Below are positions 13,801 to 25,335 of a stretch of 64,000 nt of DNA, in pieces (positions within the stretch are counted from its first letter, which is position 1; each line of letters opens with the position of its first letter). The translations under genes and the position numbers were made by a program. The stretch is from Anaeramoeba flamelloides (lineage: Eukaryota; Metamonada; Anaeramoebidae): the NCBI GenBank assembly GCA_027625915.1, contig JANTQA010000033.1, forward strand, positions 5,208,001 to 5,272,000, given 5' to 3'. The notes beneath the pieces were generated by a model, which was not told the origin of the DNA, made no database searches, and was given only the letters and a program-made list of their open reading frames with translations.

Positions 13801-16800
13801 ATTATTCTATATTCTTTTAAATTCTGGAAAACCTAGATACTTCCAACTTGTAGAATTCAGCAAATCGTTATATGTGTATTTAAATATTTTTTTTATTAAA
13901 ATTTGATCTCATTTTGGAAAAGTTCAAAATACAACCTATTTCCGAATTATTTCAAAAAAAAATATTTTGGTTGAAGAAGAAAGAAATCTTATTGTATGTA
14001 AAGGATCTGTACAAAAATAGAATCTATAAATAAAATCATTAAGTTTTTAAAGAACTCAGTCTGAAAAAACTACTGAATTTCAAATAAATTACTATAATTA
14101 TTTTAAACTTGAAAAAAATATAATTTATTTCTGAAAAGAAGAGTTCAAATCAATTTTTTCAATTTGTTTAACAAAAAAATATGAGAAAAACAACCAAACC
14201 GTAAAGATAAAAATTCTCCAAAAATACTTTTCAAAAACCTGTAAAATTCAACTTATAACCCAAAGAAATTCTTTTTAATTTGATTATTTATAATCAATAA
14301 TTAAAAACCCGATCTTAATTTTTTCAGTTTAGTTAGTAAACCCCAAAGATTACCTGCATCAATAAGTTGAACTATTGTTTCAAAAAATAATTAAATATTT
14401 TGAAATTAGATAAAAGCAATTCAAACTAATAATACTTATAATAAGAAAATAATAAATATCATCAAATAACTTATTTTAATAATAACATTTCTTTTTTGTC
14501 ATAAGAAGAATTGAAAAGGAAAAAAAAAATAAGTCAATCTTTTAAATTTCAAGAAATTTTATAAATTATTTTGAATTTAAAAAAAAAATGATCAATTTTT
14601 TCTGATCTTCAAGGGTTCAATATTTAATTTATTTTTCTTGTATTTTTAAAATAACATTAAATTTTTGATATCACTTGTTCATACAAACTTTCAAAAATTA
14701 TTAAAAGTGAGATTTCTTCATAAAAATCAAAGTGTTTACCAATTTTTTTTGATATTGTTCAAACCCAATAATTCTAATAAAAAAAGATCAAAGATCATTT
14801 TGCAGGAATATTAATTGGAAAAAATGAACCACTTTAAAAATGATAACTGTCGTTATTTGAATGAATTTGGGAAAATAAATAATATATTTTTCAAAATAGG
14901 GTGATTCTTATTAGCACCCATCAAGAAAAATATAATTCTCATTTTGGAAACAATGGGTCAAATTATGTGAGTTATTTTTCGTTAAAGTGATGAGGATCTT
15001 TAAGAAAAAAAAATGACAAATAATATCCAATATAAATACCCTTAGAAAATTGGTTATTTTTTGACATTTTTTTTCGGCTTTGCTTTCAAAAAAATAATAA
15101 ATAAATTAGTTATCTAAAGTTGATAAATGGCCGTTTTTATCAAGTTTAATTATACCCTTGTGTAAATAAGTGCTCTAATAACTTTGGAAAACTAATATAA
15201 ATAAATAAGATTTACGAACACCGAAAGGCCTTTAGGATTTTTTATTGACATAATAATAAAAAATATAGTTTTTTTCGTATTTCGTGATAACAATAACTTA
15301 ACTTTATTTATTTCACAAATACACAAACAAAATTTTTAAATATAAATTATTTTGTAAAACTGTCCTTTAAAGAATAAATAAGTAATAATTAGAATAATAC
15401 ATATCTGATAATAATTTTTTTCAATGTGAAATAAAACTAGTCAATCAATAATTTTTTTAAAAATTTTCAAAACCAAAATTCTTAGTTAACAAATGAAAAA
15501 AACAATGGAAATTGTAAAAACTCCTGAAATATTCCAAAATGGAAAATATTCTAATTTTTTCAACAAGCCTAAAATCATTAAAAATAAATTTTTAATAGTG
15601 GGTTTTTTTTGTTTTTATTCTTTAATATTTCTAATTATCGATATTTCAGATAAATTTTTAATTTTGTTTTTCAAGAACAAAAAAAATCAAATTATTTGAC
15701 AAATAATTACAAATAATCCAATATTTTAACGTTTTTTTTTTTTTTTTTTTTGTAGAACAAAATAACAAAAAAAGAGAAAGTCAGCTTTACATAAACCACT
15801 TTTTTATCTTAAAAAATCAAAATCACTTTAGAATTATCGTAATCTTATCTAAAAATAGACTTCATAAGAATTTTAAATTGAAAAATTTTAAAAGTAATTT
15901 TTATTTTTTGATTTTTTGAGAAAATTTAATTCATATTCTTTTGAAATGGATTCATTTCTCAAAAAAATATTCTTCAGGTAAGTAGGTTATTGTACATATT
16001 CTTTTTATTCAATTTGTTAACATTTAATGATTTTAAAACCCAATTTGCTATTAAAAAACAGTTACAAAAATTAATTTGGTGTTGAAATTTTTTTTCAAGA
16101 TTTTGGAACATTTAAGGTTTATAATCTTAAATTTGTAAAAAAGATTATATTGTATCTGGCGTGGCGACTGGTTATTTTTTTTTTTGTTAGATCAATCTTC
16201 AACTTAAACTACTTTCGAAAAATAAGGGCCCAGTTTTTCAAATTATACTCACTAAAATAATTATATGAGGAACCCTGTAAATAATCATCAATAAACTAGA
16301 AGTTGATGGATAATCATCAGAAGATTAAATACTAACAAGGTGTCTTCTTTTAAAAATTTTTATACGTTGATAGAAATCTATTTCATTTTTTTGTACAAAA
16401 ATTTGGCTAAAAAAAATCATCCAAAATTTTACAACATCTGGATATTATCGAATTTTTTTTTCGGTTGTAAGAGTAATTTGATTGAGAATTAAATTGAAAT
16501 TTTTCATCATGTAAAAATATTAAATGTAAATCAGTGAAGAAAAATTAACATCTGAAACTATTTGATTGAAGAAACTAACAAACAAAAAAAAATCAAATTG
16601 TCATCTGATTGTTTGAAAATTTTTTTTATTTTCTTCCAATTTTTCAGTCAAAAGTTTGGTTAGTAAATTATGAAGTAGAAAATTTTATTTAAATTACATC
16701 ATTAATCAACTGCCCAACATCATATTGAAATCCAAGGATTCTAGAACGAGATCTCGAAATTTGGGCCCCTATTTTTTGAATTTAGTTTAGTATGGATTTT

Positions 16801-18080
16801 AATGTCAAGTTGTCATACCCAACACAAGATAATCTTTTATCAAATTTCAAGGGTTGCAAACCTTAAGAGGTTTTTATATATCTATTGTAAAATTAAATCC
16901 AAAAAATATGTGCACATACACTAGTAAAACAATAATCTTGATGGTTTAGTTACATTTGAAAAAAATTGAATATAATCCATTTTGGAGGATTTTTGGAGTT
17001 TTTCAAGAATTCAAAAACAATAATATTAATTCTGATCATTAATTGAAGATCAAAGAAAATTTCAATAAAAATCAATATAATTTTTTTACACTCATTCTCA
17101 CAGTTTCAGTAACCGAAGAAGAATAGCATTTTTTTACTTGGTGACTATAGATCTTGCAATAAAAAAAAGAAAAATTAAAAAAAAAAAAACGAAAAAAAAT
17201 TGTGAAAAAATGTGAAAAAATGATTACCATTTTGAAAGTAACAAAAAAGTTTTTCCTTCTAATATCCATTCTACATCAGTTAAACCTACGTGTAATCCAT
17301 CCATTATATCTGGTCGCTTTGATAGGAAAATAGTTTATTTATTTGTTTCCCTTTATAAACAGTGCACTTTCACAATTATTATTTTGAGATATTTGATTGT
17401 AAAAAAAATTAAAATTGAATTTTTATCATTATTTATTACAATCAACAGAAAGACTCAAATTTTTAATTTTAATTTCATAAGTTTTTTATTCTTTTTTTTT
17501 GTAAAAATTACCAATTTTCATCATATACTAAATAAATTAAAATATATTAAAAACATTAAATTGTTAATTAACAAATTAACAAACCACAATAATAACAACA
17601 ACAATAATATAAATTAAAATTGAAAATGTCTAAAAAAGCATTGATGGCGAGACAAATACAGTACTTGATAGAAAGGAACAATTAAAAGTTGGGGATTTGA
17701 ATTGGAATGCAAGTGATATCACCATAGTGAACACACTTTTTTTTGATTGGTTAGAAAACAATAAAGTGCAAAACCCAATCGTTCCTGATGAATTTTATGA
17801 TGGGTGTTTAAATTCATTAGAAAATGAGCAAGCTTTATTAGAATATATCATGACATTACCCTCACCAAATTTAAAAACCTTGGCTTATTTAATTCAAATT
17901 GTGCAAAGCCTTTTAGAAGAAGATGTTGTGAAAAGTACTAATTTAGGAATTGAAGAACTTGTTGCTTTTTTTAATATTTATATTTTTTCCATTAATAAAA
18001 CAGCACAAAATCCAGAATTAGAACAATTTTTCTTTGAAACGATTATTTTTATTGTGGATCCTACCCAATTCTTAATATAA
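10895..18080 (+). CDS. WW-domain protein with degenerate RhoGAP domain
   Basis: Inferred exons 10895-10907, 10998-11496 and 17639-18080; phases agree at both junctions (1, then 2), giving 317 aa. A WW domain opens the protein: WYELYDVNYKQVYYYNPETE, then TQWKKP. A Glu/Gln-rich linker follows at about residues 85-135. The RhoGAP fold starts at GVPKILQFLHKQMLSFGL and continues after splicing with SIDGETNTVLDRKEQL, DFYD-like VPDEFYDG, and LPSPNLKTLAYLIQIV, all at family positions. RhoGAPs speed GTP hydrolysis with an arginine in GIFR; here the motif is GILS, and the later conserved Lys, Arg and Asn are also absent, so it probably does not catalyse. It may bind GTPases or act as scaffold. Exon 1 is uncertain (alternative at 10671). 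The 6.1 kb intron is unusually long. If unspliced, exon 2 ends at a TAA right after GILS. Confidence 0.65.
12230..12424. mobile_element. MITE family 1, copy 2
   Basis: Palindromic, about 195 bp. TA precedes CAGTTAGTTCCACTTTTAAG, and the right end reads GCGGAACTGACTA followed by TA. Internal boxes are as in the other family members. It lies in the long intron of the WW-RhoGAP gene. Confidence 0.75.
12598..12951 (-). mobile_element. 3' fragment of a non-LTR (LINE) retrotransposon
   Basis: A minus-strand open frame of 117 codons ends at a TAA (12598-12600). It resembles the C-terminal region after the reverse transcriptase in many LINE proteins: FRTFTNCLNRYYHVINKNS, then KFCPLC with C-x2-C spacing, then ENIDHFLW and a YPFYGK segment (pattern: RTxxxxLN, CPxC, E-x-xxHFLxxC). 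No catalytic YADD part is present upstream, so the copy is 5'-truncated. The usual CPxY cysteine is replaced. The family assignment is inference from this pattern only. Confidence 0.5.
13014..13455. repeat. Palindromic element with CAAGTGCCGTAGAGTG ends
   Basis: 442 bp with perfect 16-bp inverted ends CAAGTGCCGTAGAGTG and CACTCTACGGCACTTG. The interior has repeated poly-T/poly-A arms and GAGTAAAATCAAAGATT boxes. Similar boxes continue to about 13860, and the terminal motif recurs in tandem at 51071. Target-site duplications are not clear. Confidence 0.65.
13456..13860. repeat. Degenerate continuation of the 13 kb palindromic repeats
   Basis: Contains further copies of GAGTAAAATCAAAGATT-type boxes and of GAAAACTCAAGAAAACCTAA in both orientations. 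This looks like a second, decayed palindrome next to 13014-13455. No coding sequence. Confidence 0.45.
14215..14660. repeat. Interspersed repeat R2, copy 1
   Basis: Diverged but collinear with 35480-35880. Shared landmarks are AACCCAAAGAAAT, AATTAATAA and TTCAAACTAATAAT, and a distal AAATTATT...GATCATTTTTT segment. No coding potential; element ends not defined. Confidence 0.4.
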
Positions 18081-18850
18081 TTCATTAAGATTAGATAAAA
18101 GGTTTTTAACTTTAATCGCTTTTTTTATGATTTATTTTTTAATTTTTACCTATTTGAATTAACGATTCTCTCAAAGTATTCAACTTTTAGCGTGTGTTAT
18201 TTATCTTTTTATTTATCTCTTTATTTTTTTTATTTTTTTCAATATCCTTTTTTCATTATAATCATAAAGAGGAATAATAATATTTTACTTTGTGAATTAT
18301 TAATTTTCTTTTTCTTTTTCTTTCTTTTTGAAAGTTGTTACTCTGTCAAAAATTATATTAAAATATTAATCCTAATAAAAAGAATAAGCAAATATGCTTT
18401 AATTAATCACAATTATAATTTTTTTTATTTTGAAAAAATGAGAAAATATTATCTGATTTTTATTTTTATTTATTTTTATTTTTGCTGAAAATTCTTTATA
18501 ATACTGAAATAGAGGTGTAAATGAGAAGGGATTTCGTGGTTACTTGTAAATAATCAGATACGGAAACAAAATATTATAGGTAACTTACAAATAAAAAACA
18601 ATTACAAAAGACAAAAAATATTCAAAATTTTTGAAATAATTCAATTTTTTTTCAAATTTCATTAAACTTTCTTTTTTTTATACTTTGACATTGTTTTGGC
18701 AATGTAAAATTGTTTGAAATTTAGTTTATTTTATAAAATATATTTTTTAAATTGTTTATTAAGTATATTATTTTATCACCTATTCTGTTTTTCTTTTTAT
18801 CAAATAATAAATACATTCTGATGAAGAAATGTTATATAATTATATATACA

Positions 18851-18851
<1 letters not shown>
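18081..18851. other. 3' flank of WW-RhoGAP and AT-rich DNA
   Basis: T-rich sequence after the stop codon. The open frames here translate to Phe/Tyr/Ile-rich low complexity and are not convincing. No repeat recognised. Confidence 0.5.

Positions 18852-18924
<73 letters not shown>
18852..18924. repeat. Compound (TA)n-(TG)n microsatellite
   Basis: A TA tract runs into a TG tract of about 29 dinucleotides (18866-18924) with one interruption (TTTG near 18894). It creates spurious Val/Cys- and Thr/His-repeat frames on the two strands. Alternating purine-pyrimidine DNA of this length can adopt Z-form, but no function is indicated. Confidence 0.95.
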
Positions 18925-18927
<3 letters not shown>

Positions 18928-19239
18928 CAAAACACTAAAAAAATAGGTAAGCTGATCAAATTTGGAAATTGTTAAAAAGTTAAATTTTGACCACTTTTTT
19001 TCCCCAGCTTGTAATTTTAAAAAAAAAATAATAATTCTTTTTCTGGTATTTAAAGAGTTCATGATTTCCAAGTATTTCAAGGGGAAAAACTAAATTGTAT
19101 TGTTTTGGTGTTGTCAAAATAAAATATCAAATTATTTTCAGGGTTTTCAAGGTAAATCCTCCCACTTAAATGAGAAATCGCGAATTTTCATTATTTTCCA
19201 GTTATTTTAAGGTTATTGTACCCTACCTGTAACGAATTG

Positions 19240-19265
19240 TTTTTTTTTTTTTTTTTTTTTTTTTT
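19240..19265 (+). repeat. Poly-T run of 26
   Basis: An uninterrupted T run, the longest pure homopolymer I noticed. Length may be affected by assembly error. Confidence 0.9.
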
Positions 19266-21851
19266 AAAGTTTTTTCGTTTGAATTTTTTCACACCCCATA
19301 AAAAAAAAGTATGAGTACAAAAGAATTCATAATCTTCGTCAAAAAATATAAAAATAAAGAAATGAATGAAACAAAAAAAACATGTAAAAAACTCGAAAAT
19401 ACGAGATTATATAAGTCTTTCATGATTTTTGTAGGGAAAATTATGCTACTGGTGATATATATATATATATTCCTTAGAACTCAAAATATACTAATTACAT
19501 TTAAAATGAACTTTTTAATTTAAATTGTTATCTAAGGATTCTTAAGATATAGAATTTATCACCAGTAATCTTAGAAAGAGAATTTCATAATTAAAAATTT
19601 TAACAGCTCTAAATTAAAAAAAAAAATAACTTGAAAAAAAAATTTCAACATTTGACAATTTTTTCTAGGTTTTTGTAATCATATTATTTACAATCAAAAA
19701 TTAAACAAATATATTTTTTTAAATATTTTTATTTGAAATTTTTATCTACGTATCGAAAAATCATTAGTTTTAATGGTTAAAAGGTAACATACTTTATAGA
19801 CATTTTTTTAAGTACTTTACATCCCAGTATTGTATAAAACACTTTCATAAATATTTTATTCAATACAAAAAATATTTTCGCATCACATTAAAAAATCGTT
19901 TTATCTGTTGATTAGCACATAATTATAATAAATATATTTGGTTCTAAATAATTAAAAAATAAAAAAAATCCAAATTAAATTTAAAATAAAATAATATTAT
20001 TGTTTAATGTGAATTAGTCAGTTTTTTAACACAGAATTTGTTTAAAGTTTAAATAGAGTTTGGTCAAATGTAAGAGTTAGATTAATATTTGATTTTTTTT
20101 CATTTTAATATTTTTTAATTTTTGACTTTTCAAAATCTAAAAATAATTTAAAAGAGATTATTGAATAAAAGACCATATATCAGAAAATATTTTTCAAGAT
20201 CTAAATTAATTTAGATTACAAATTCAATTTTCACTAAGATTTTTTTCATATTTTTATTAATAACAAAATTCAACAAAAAATTTTTTAGTTTCAAAGATTA
20301 TTTTATTTTTACTTTGATAATATTTTAAAGTTGATTTAGATTTTTTTTTTTTTAATTTAGGGTTGATTATTATATCTATTAAAAAGTTTTTGTTTGTTTA
20401 ATTCCAATTTATTAAATGTAATTGTTGGACAATTTTTGTATTTTAAATTATTATCTATTTTTTAAATAGGAGATTTAGAAAATTATTCGTTTTAAAATTT
20501 TAATTTAGGCCTAAATAAATGAATTTTATTTTACTCTAAATTCAAGATTTATTAAAAATTATTGATAGTAAAAAAAAAAACAAATTAAACTTACGAAGTA
20601 ATATCTTGTTTTATTTTTTTTTTACCATAAAATTATCAACATCGTTTGATAATTATTATTAATAAATCAATATATTCATATTTTAAATAATTTTTATTAT
20701 AATAAAATTTATAATTTTAAAAATTAAAAAAAAAATCAAAAATCTTTAATAAAAATGTAAAAATGAATAATTATTTGACTTTTTTCCAATATTAAAAAAA
20801 ACCAATAACAGAACTCCTTTATATTTGAACTATTTTGACTTTTTATTATAATTCAAATCTAGATTAAAGACTAATAAGTAAATAAATAAATTTGTAAATG
20901 AGTATGGTTTTATATCTTTTATTTTAAACTGTTTGAAATTTAGGCAAATTATATGTGATAATGGATGGAATGATAGGTGGTTCATTATTCAAAAGTAATT
21001 TAAATGATTAGATTAAATTAATATAATTTTTCTTTTATTTTTTTTTAATTATTGCAAAAAATATTTTTTTCTATTGTTTTGTTTTTTTTTCCTTTTTTCT
21101 TTTTTTTTTTTTTGATTTCTTATAGTTTTTTGTAAAGGACTCAGTAGAAAAAAAAAAATCTTCGAAAAGACAAATAAACATTAAAAAAATTGGGTCTTTG
21201 TAATTTCTGTTAAAACATATTCAATTATTAGCTGAAAATCCATTTTTTATCCTTTTTTATGTGTAAATTCTGTAAAAAATATCAGTAATTTTCATTTGAA
21301 AAATTTTTATTAATTTTTTTTTTTTTGTTTTTGGTTTTATTTTTTTATTAATTTTTAAAACTATCAGGTTTATATATGTATAGAATTATCTTAAAAGTTA
21401 ATTCTGAATCAGTTTGAATTATTCTTGTTCTTGAATATTAAATTATGTATTTTTTTTTATTTTCAATTTATTATTTAAGTTTGAGTTACAATTTTTGAAA
21501 TGGGGTTTTTATATAGATATATCCGATATAAATAGCTTAATATACCATAAACTGTAAAAATTTAATTTTTTTATGTTTATGAAAAAGGTTAAAATGTCGT
21601 TGGGTGAATTATTAAAAATATCTCCAAAAAAATAATAAATATAAATTCTAAGTACAATAGAATAGTTTTTTTACTTCAATTCCAAATATGGTGGAAGATC
21701 TCTTGAATTTCAATTGTTAGTAAATTTAGATTTTATTCAGATAAAATCCAATTTATTTTTATTATTTATATATTATTAAAAAAAATACCATTCGTAATAA
21801 AAAAAAAATAAAGAAAGTAACATAGTTATGAAAATTATTCCATTTTTAGTA
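19266..21851. other. Gene-free AT-rich DNA
   Basis: I see no gene, RNA gene or bounded element. Short open frames (for example 19311-19523) have low-complexity or random-looking translations. 20.0-21.4 kb is among the most A+T-rich DNA of the window. Confidence 0.5.
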
Positions 21852-22048
21852 CAGTTAGTTCCACTTTTCAGGCACAAACTTTCAACGAAATTTAAGGCAC
21901 AAAAAAATCTCAAATTAAAGCACAAAATTTGGAATTTTTTTTTTTACAATTTATTTTACTAGAATCTCGATTTTGTGCTTTAATTTGAGATTTTTTTTTG
22001 TGCCTTAAATTTCGTTGAAAGTTTGTGCCTGAAAAGTGGAACTAACTG
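21852..22048. mobile_element. MITE family 1, copy 3 (best preserved)
   Basis: 197 bp flanked by TA on both sides. The ends CAGTTAGTTCCACTTTTCAG and CTGAAAAGTGGAACTAACTG are exact reverse complements, and the two halves can pair almost along their whole length. TA target duplication and CAGT ends are typical of Tc1/mariner-mobilised elements. High arm identity suggests it is the youngest copy. Confidence 0.9.
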
Positions 22049-23024
22049 TATAATTGGAATCTCGAAAATTTAAAATTTGGAATCATAATATTAAAAGTAT
22101 TACAAAGGAAATATTTTTTATCCACATTTTCCACTTTTAAAGACCCTGTTAAAATATTTTTTCATTAACATTAAAATATCTTTTATTCTAAAGTCATGGA
22201 ACCAAGAATTGAATTTTTTTATGTTGAACCAGATCACTATTTAAAAAAAAATTTTTTTTATTTAGTAACAAAACTCTTGTCAAAAATTAAAAAGATTTGA
22301 TTATAAAGTAAAATGGTTTTCTTCGGAGGAATAAAACTTAGAACATCAAGATTGTCGAAAAGATGATTAAAACTAAAATCTCAATAAGAAAAACCTCAAA
22401 TATTTATTTTTTTTTCAGAAATATTAAATTCTTAATCAATAATTCTTTTTTAAAAATTATTAATTATTAAATTTTGAGAATGATGGGATTCTATGAAAAA
22501 GCCAAATTTAAACAAGAAATGAGTTGAGACCTACCATTTAAATATAAAAGAGAATCATTTGATTCCAAGGAACCAAAAATTGAATTATTTGGGGTTTTTT
22601 TCAGAAAAAATCAAAATGTAAACTCTGGAAATGAACAAAAAAAACTGAGAAAATTTTAGATTCAAAACGTAAAAACGAAAAGACCACTGTTAATCGAAAA
22701 AATGAAAGTAAAAAAATTTTCATTTATCTTTCCTTCAAAAAAAAAAAAAAAAAGAATAAAGATTTATAACAAAACTTCTTCAATTTCGCTCAATTCTAAA
22801 AGGCAAATAATAATCTAACTGATTTCTGAAATTAAAAAGTTTAAATTTGGCTTTGATCAAGTCAATTATTTTTTGGCAATCCAAATGAAAACTTTTATAT
22901 TACAATCAAGAGTAATAAATTAAAAAATTAATAATTTTTGGGTTTTTTGTTTTTAATAACTTTTTTTTATTTATTTTTTTTTATTTTATTGAATTTTCTT
23001 TTCATTTTGATCATTAAACAATTT
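22049..23024. other. AT-rich DNA between a MITE and the GATA-finger gene
   Basis: No gene seen. A diverged direct repeat, GGAACCAAGAATTGAATTTT at about 22199 and GGAACCAAAAATTGAATTAT at about 22570, is of unknown meaning. The stretch next to 23024 is the T-rich 3' flank of the minus-strand gene. Confidence 0.45.
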
Positions 23025-24500
23025 TTACAAAACCCGAAAGTTAAGTTTCCGAGTTATACTATGAAGAGATTGGGGGAGTGGCTCATCCAATCCAATTGAA
23101 AAATCCTTTCTTGACAGATTCATTGGATCGCTTTTGATATATTCGTTATCAATTTTTGGTACAAGCCAAGTTACCTGGCAATATTTACACCCATTTTCAC
23201 CTTTTTCTTTAACAAATTTCCTAATTATTGCAAAAATTTCATCACCATCTCTTAACAATAAGCCTACACAATCCCCTGCCTGCAGGGTTGTTGTGTGTCT
23301 TTTTCTTGGTATTTCTGTTAATTCATCTTGTTCCTGGTTCATGTTGTTATTTCCTTGGGATCCTTGGTAGTTATCTTCCGATTCAAATTCTGACTCTGTT
23401 TCCGTTTCCGTTTCAGTTCCAGTTCCAGTTTCTGTTCCAGTTTCTGTTTCTGTTTCTGTTTCTGTTTCTGTTTCTGTTTCGGAGTTGGATTCCGATTTCG
23501 ATTTCTGTGCTTTTTCTCTTTCTCTTTCTCTCTCAAATTCTGATTGTTTTTCTTCAGATTCTGTTTCTTTGTTTTCAAGGAGATCTTTGTTTACTACTTT
23601 TAACAAATATTCTGTAGGGTTTAATTTCTTATCAGCTTTATTTTTATTGTGTTCAAATCGTAAATTTTCAAATTGTAAATTAGTGTCGTTTCTCAAGCCA
23701 AAATTATTTTTAAAATAATTTTGGTTCAAGCCAGGATAAAAATTGATTTGGTTACTCATTCGACTTTGGTTTTGTAATTGGTAAAGCGAATTCTTGAATA
23801 AAAAATCAGGAACTTTTTTTCCAGCATAAGAAGATTTAAATTTTTCGTTTTCTTCCTCTTCATTTAAATTTTGATCGAAAGGTTTTGAAGGAAAAGTTCT
23901 TTGTGTGGTGTAATTTGGGTTCTCTAGATTATAAAATGGTGAAAAATTATTTTTTTGCTTTTTAGGAATTTGGTTGTTATCCGCCTTCTCGTTCACCCTT
24001 GTTCTTTCTTTGTCATTTTCTTTTTTGTTTTTGATTTTGATTTTTTTTTTAATTTTGATTCCACTTTCTTTCTCAGTTTCGTTTCCTGTTCCTGTTCCTG
24101 TTCCTTTTCCTTTTCCTTTTCCTTTTCCTTTTTTTTGTTCCTGTTTTTGGTTTTGAGTTTTGCTGTAAGGTTTTCTTTTGTTTTTACTCAAATCTGCAAT
24201 TTTCACTGATTTTTTATTTAATAATTTTCTTTGTTTTGGAAGGAGATGATCGTTTTGTTTATTCATTTTTTTTGATGAGTTTCCAATTAAAATCCTTTGG
24301 TTTGATCGTTTCCTTGTGCTCTTGGTATTATTTTTTAGATTGCTTTTTTTTTGGGCTTTTGGTTTCCTTTTTGGCCGTAGCTTGCCTTGGTGCCGTCGTG
24401 AATAGATCGCACATGCATTACAAAAGAGTTGGCCATTGATCCTTCTCCACACAGGAGTAGTAGCTGTCAAGCAATTTGGATTTGAACACGTAGATTCCAT
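23025..24500 (-). CDS. GATAD1-like GATA zinc-finger nuclear protein
   Basis: Single-exon 491-aa frame; an in-frame TAA lies 12 bp upstream of the ATG. An N-terminal GATA-type finger spans residues 5-30: CSNPNC, TTPVWRR, then CNAC. The first cysteine pair is C-x4-C rather than the usual C-x2-C. A basic Lys/Arg stretch follows. The middle is low complexity (Gly-Thr and Glu-Thr repeats at about 130-145 and 345-375). The C-terminal ~90 residues match the BAH-like end of animal GATAD1: LQAGDCVGLLLRDGDEIFAI, QVTWLVPK, then IGLDEPLPQSL. GATAD1 is a reader-type subunit of an H3K4me3-linked KDM5/SIN3/EMSY co-repressor complex. The pairing of finger and C-terminal module in one protein supports orthology over a plain GATA factor. 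Chromatin function here is inference. Confidence 0.82.
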   Translation of the reverse strand: MESTCSNPNCLTATTPVWRRINGQLFCNACAIYSRRHQGKLRPKRKPKAQKKSNLKNNTKSTRKRSNQRILIGNSSKKMNKQNDHLLPKQRKLLNKKSVKIADLSKNKRKPYSKTQNQKQEQKKGKGKGKGKGTGTGTGNETEKESGIKIKKKIKIKNKKENDKERTRVNEKADNNQIPKKQKNNFSPFYNLENPNYTTQRTFPSKPFDQNLNEEEENEKFKSSYAGKKVPDFLFKNSLYQLQNQSRMSNQINFYPGLNQNYFKNNFGLRNDTNLQFENLRFEHNKNKADKKLNPTEYLLKVVNKDLLENKETESEEKQSEFEREREREKAQKSKSESNSETETETETETETETGTETGTGTETETETESEFESEDNYQGSQGNNNMNQEQDELTEIPRKRHTTTLQAGDCVGLLLRDGDEIFAIIRKFVKEKGENGCKYCQVTWLVPKIDNEYIKSDPMNLSRKDFSIGLDEPLPQSLHSITRKLNFRVL

Positions 24501-25335
24501 GTGTCTTGGTTAGATAAAACAAGATTAAAAAGAGCGTTTTTTTTTTTTTGGTTTGTTTTTTGAGCAGTCTTTTGATGTGTTGTTTTTGACAAAGGGTGGT
24601 GACAGTTTGTACAAAGCAAAAGTTCAAAGAATGAATTTTCTAAAACAAAAAAAAGAGTTGATCAATTGAAGGTAAGCTTCTTTTGAGACAAAAAAAAATG
24701 ATTTTCATGGTTTTTTTAAAATTAAAACTGGGAAAATCTAAATACCTTCTGAAATTAATTTTCCAGTTCAGGGAATCGTTTTTTGATTATTCAAAGACTT
24801 TTTGAAAACCAGGAATTGGAATGTGGATTGGAAAATTATTTAGTTTTTATATTTTGTAGAATTTCTTTTTGATTCACTTTCTTTCAAAAAGGAATTAAGA
24901 ACAGTTTTTTTTGGACTTAAAAGTGACTCTCAAAAAAATGATTACAGCTTTATGAAGTGAAATAATTTTCGAATTCTCACAATATATTTCCTACTCTGTT
25001 AAACTTTAAATTTTAGCTCTATTATACTGTGGGCCATTTACCTTTTTGAATTCTAACAATTCAAACTGAGAAGAACAATTATTTCTCCCAAAAACAAAAT
25101 TAATAACAATCGTTTTTCAAATGAGAATAACAAAAATTTTTTGTTAAACAGAGATTAAGAACAACAAAGAAGTGCAATTTGAAAATACATAGTACATTAG
25201 AATTTTTATTTCTTTTTTGAAAAAAAACAATCTTTATTTGGCAAGATATTTAAAAATAGGCATGAATTGATTTTAGTTATGTGTTATGAATATAAGTGGA
25301 TTGTATTTTCCCTTCATTTTGAAAAAAAGTTTCTA
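24501..25335. other. 5' flank of the GATA-finger gene and AT-rich DNA
   Basis: Probable promoter side of the minus-strand gene. No sharp motif; A/T homopolymers sit close to the start codon. No other gene or element recognised. Confidence 0.45.

Larger units (their letters stand above)
11497..17638 (+). other. 6.1 kb intron of the WW-RhoGAP gene (inferred)
   Basis: The donor is GTAAGA at 11497 and the acceptor AAAAAAG ends at 17638; every other intron I can place here is under 300 bp. It contains a MITE (12230-12424), a small inverted repeat around 12121-12202 (GACTAGTCCCTTAA and its complement), a LINE 3' fragment, palindromes at 13-14 kb, a repeat shared with 35.5 kb, and a loose palindrome with GGGCCC-centred arms at about 16217 and 16765. 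An open frame at 11812-11961 (FKECQQVNVIECLFK) is unassigned. 14.7-16.2 kb and 16.8-17.6 kb hold nothing I recognise. Insertions probably enlarged it. Confidence 0.5.

Noticed and set aside
17626-17683. Separate small gene starting at the ATG at 17626
   Set aside because: That frame stops after 19 codons; the RhoGAP frame joins perfectly in phase from an AG at 17638, so the ATG is probably intronic.
18752-19080. Val/Cys and Thr/His repeat proteins
   Set aside because: Direct translations of a (TG)n microsatellite; no real coding context.
23134-24439. Several plus-strand frames over the GATA-finger gene
   Set aside because: Shadows of Glu/Thr and Lys codons of the minus-strand gene.
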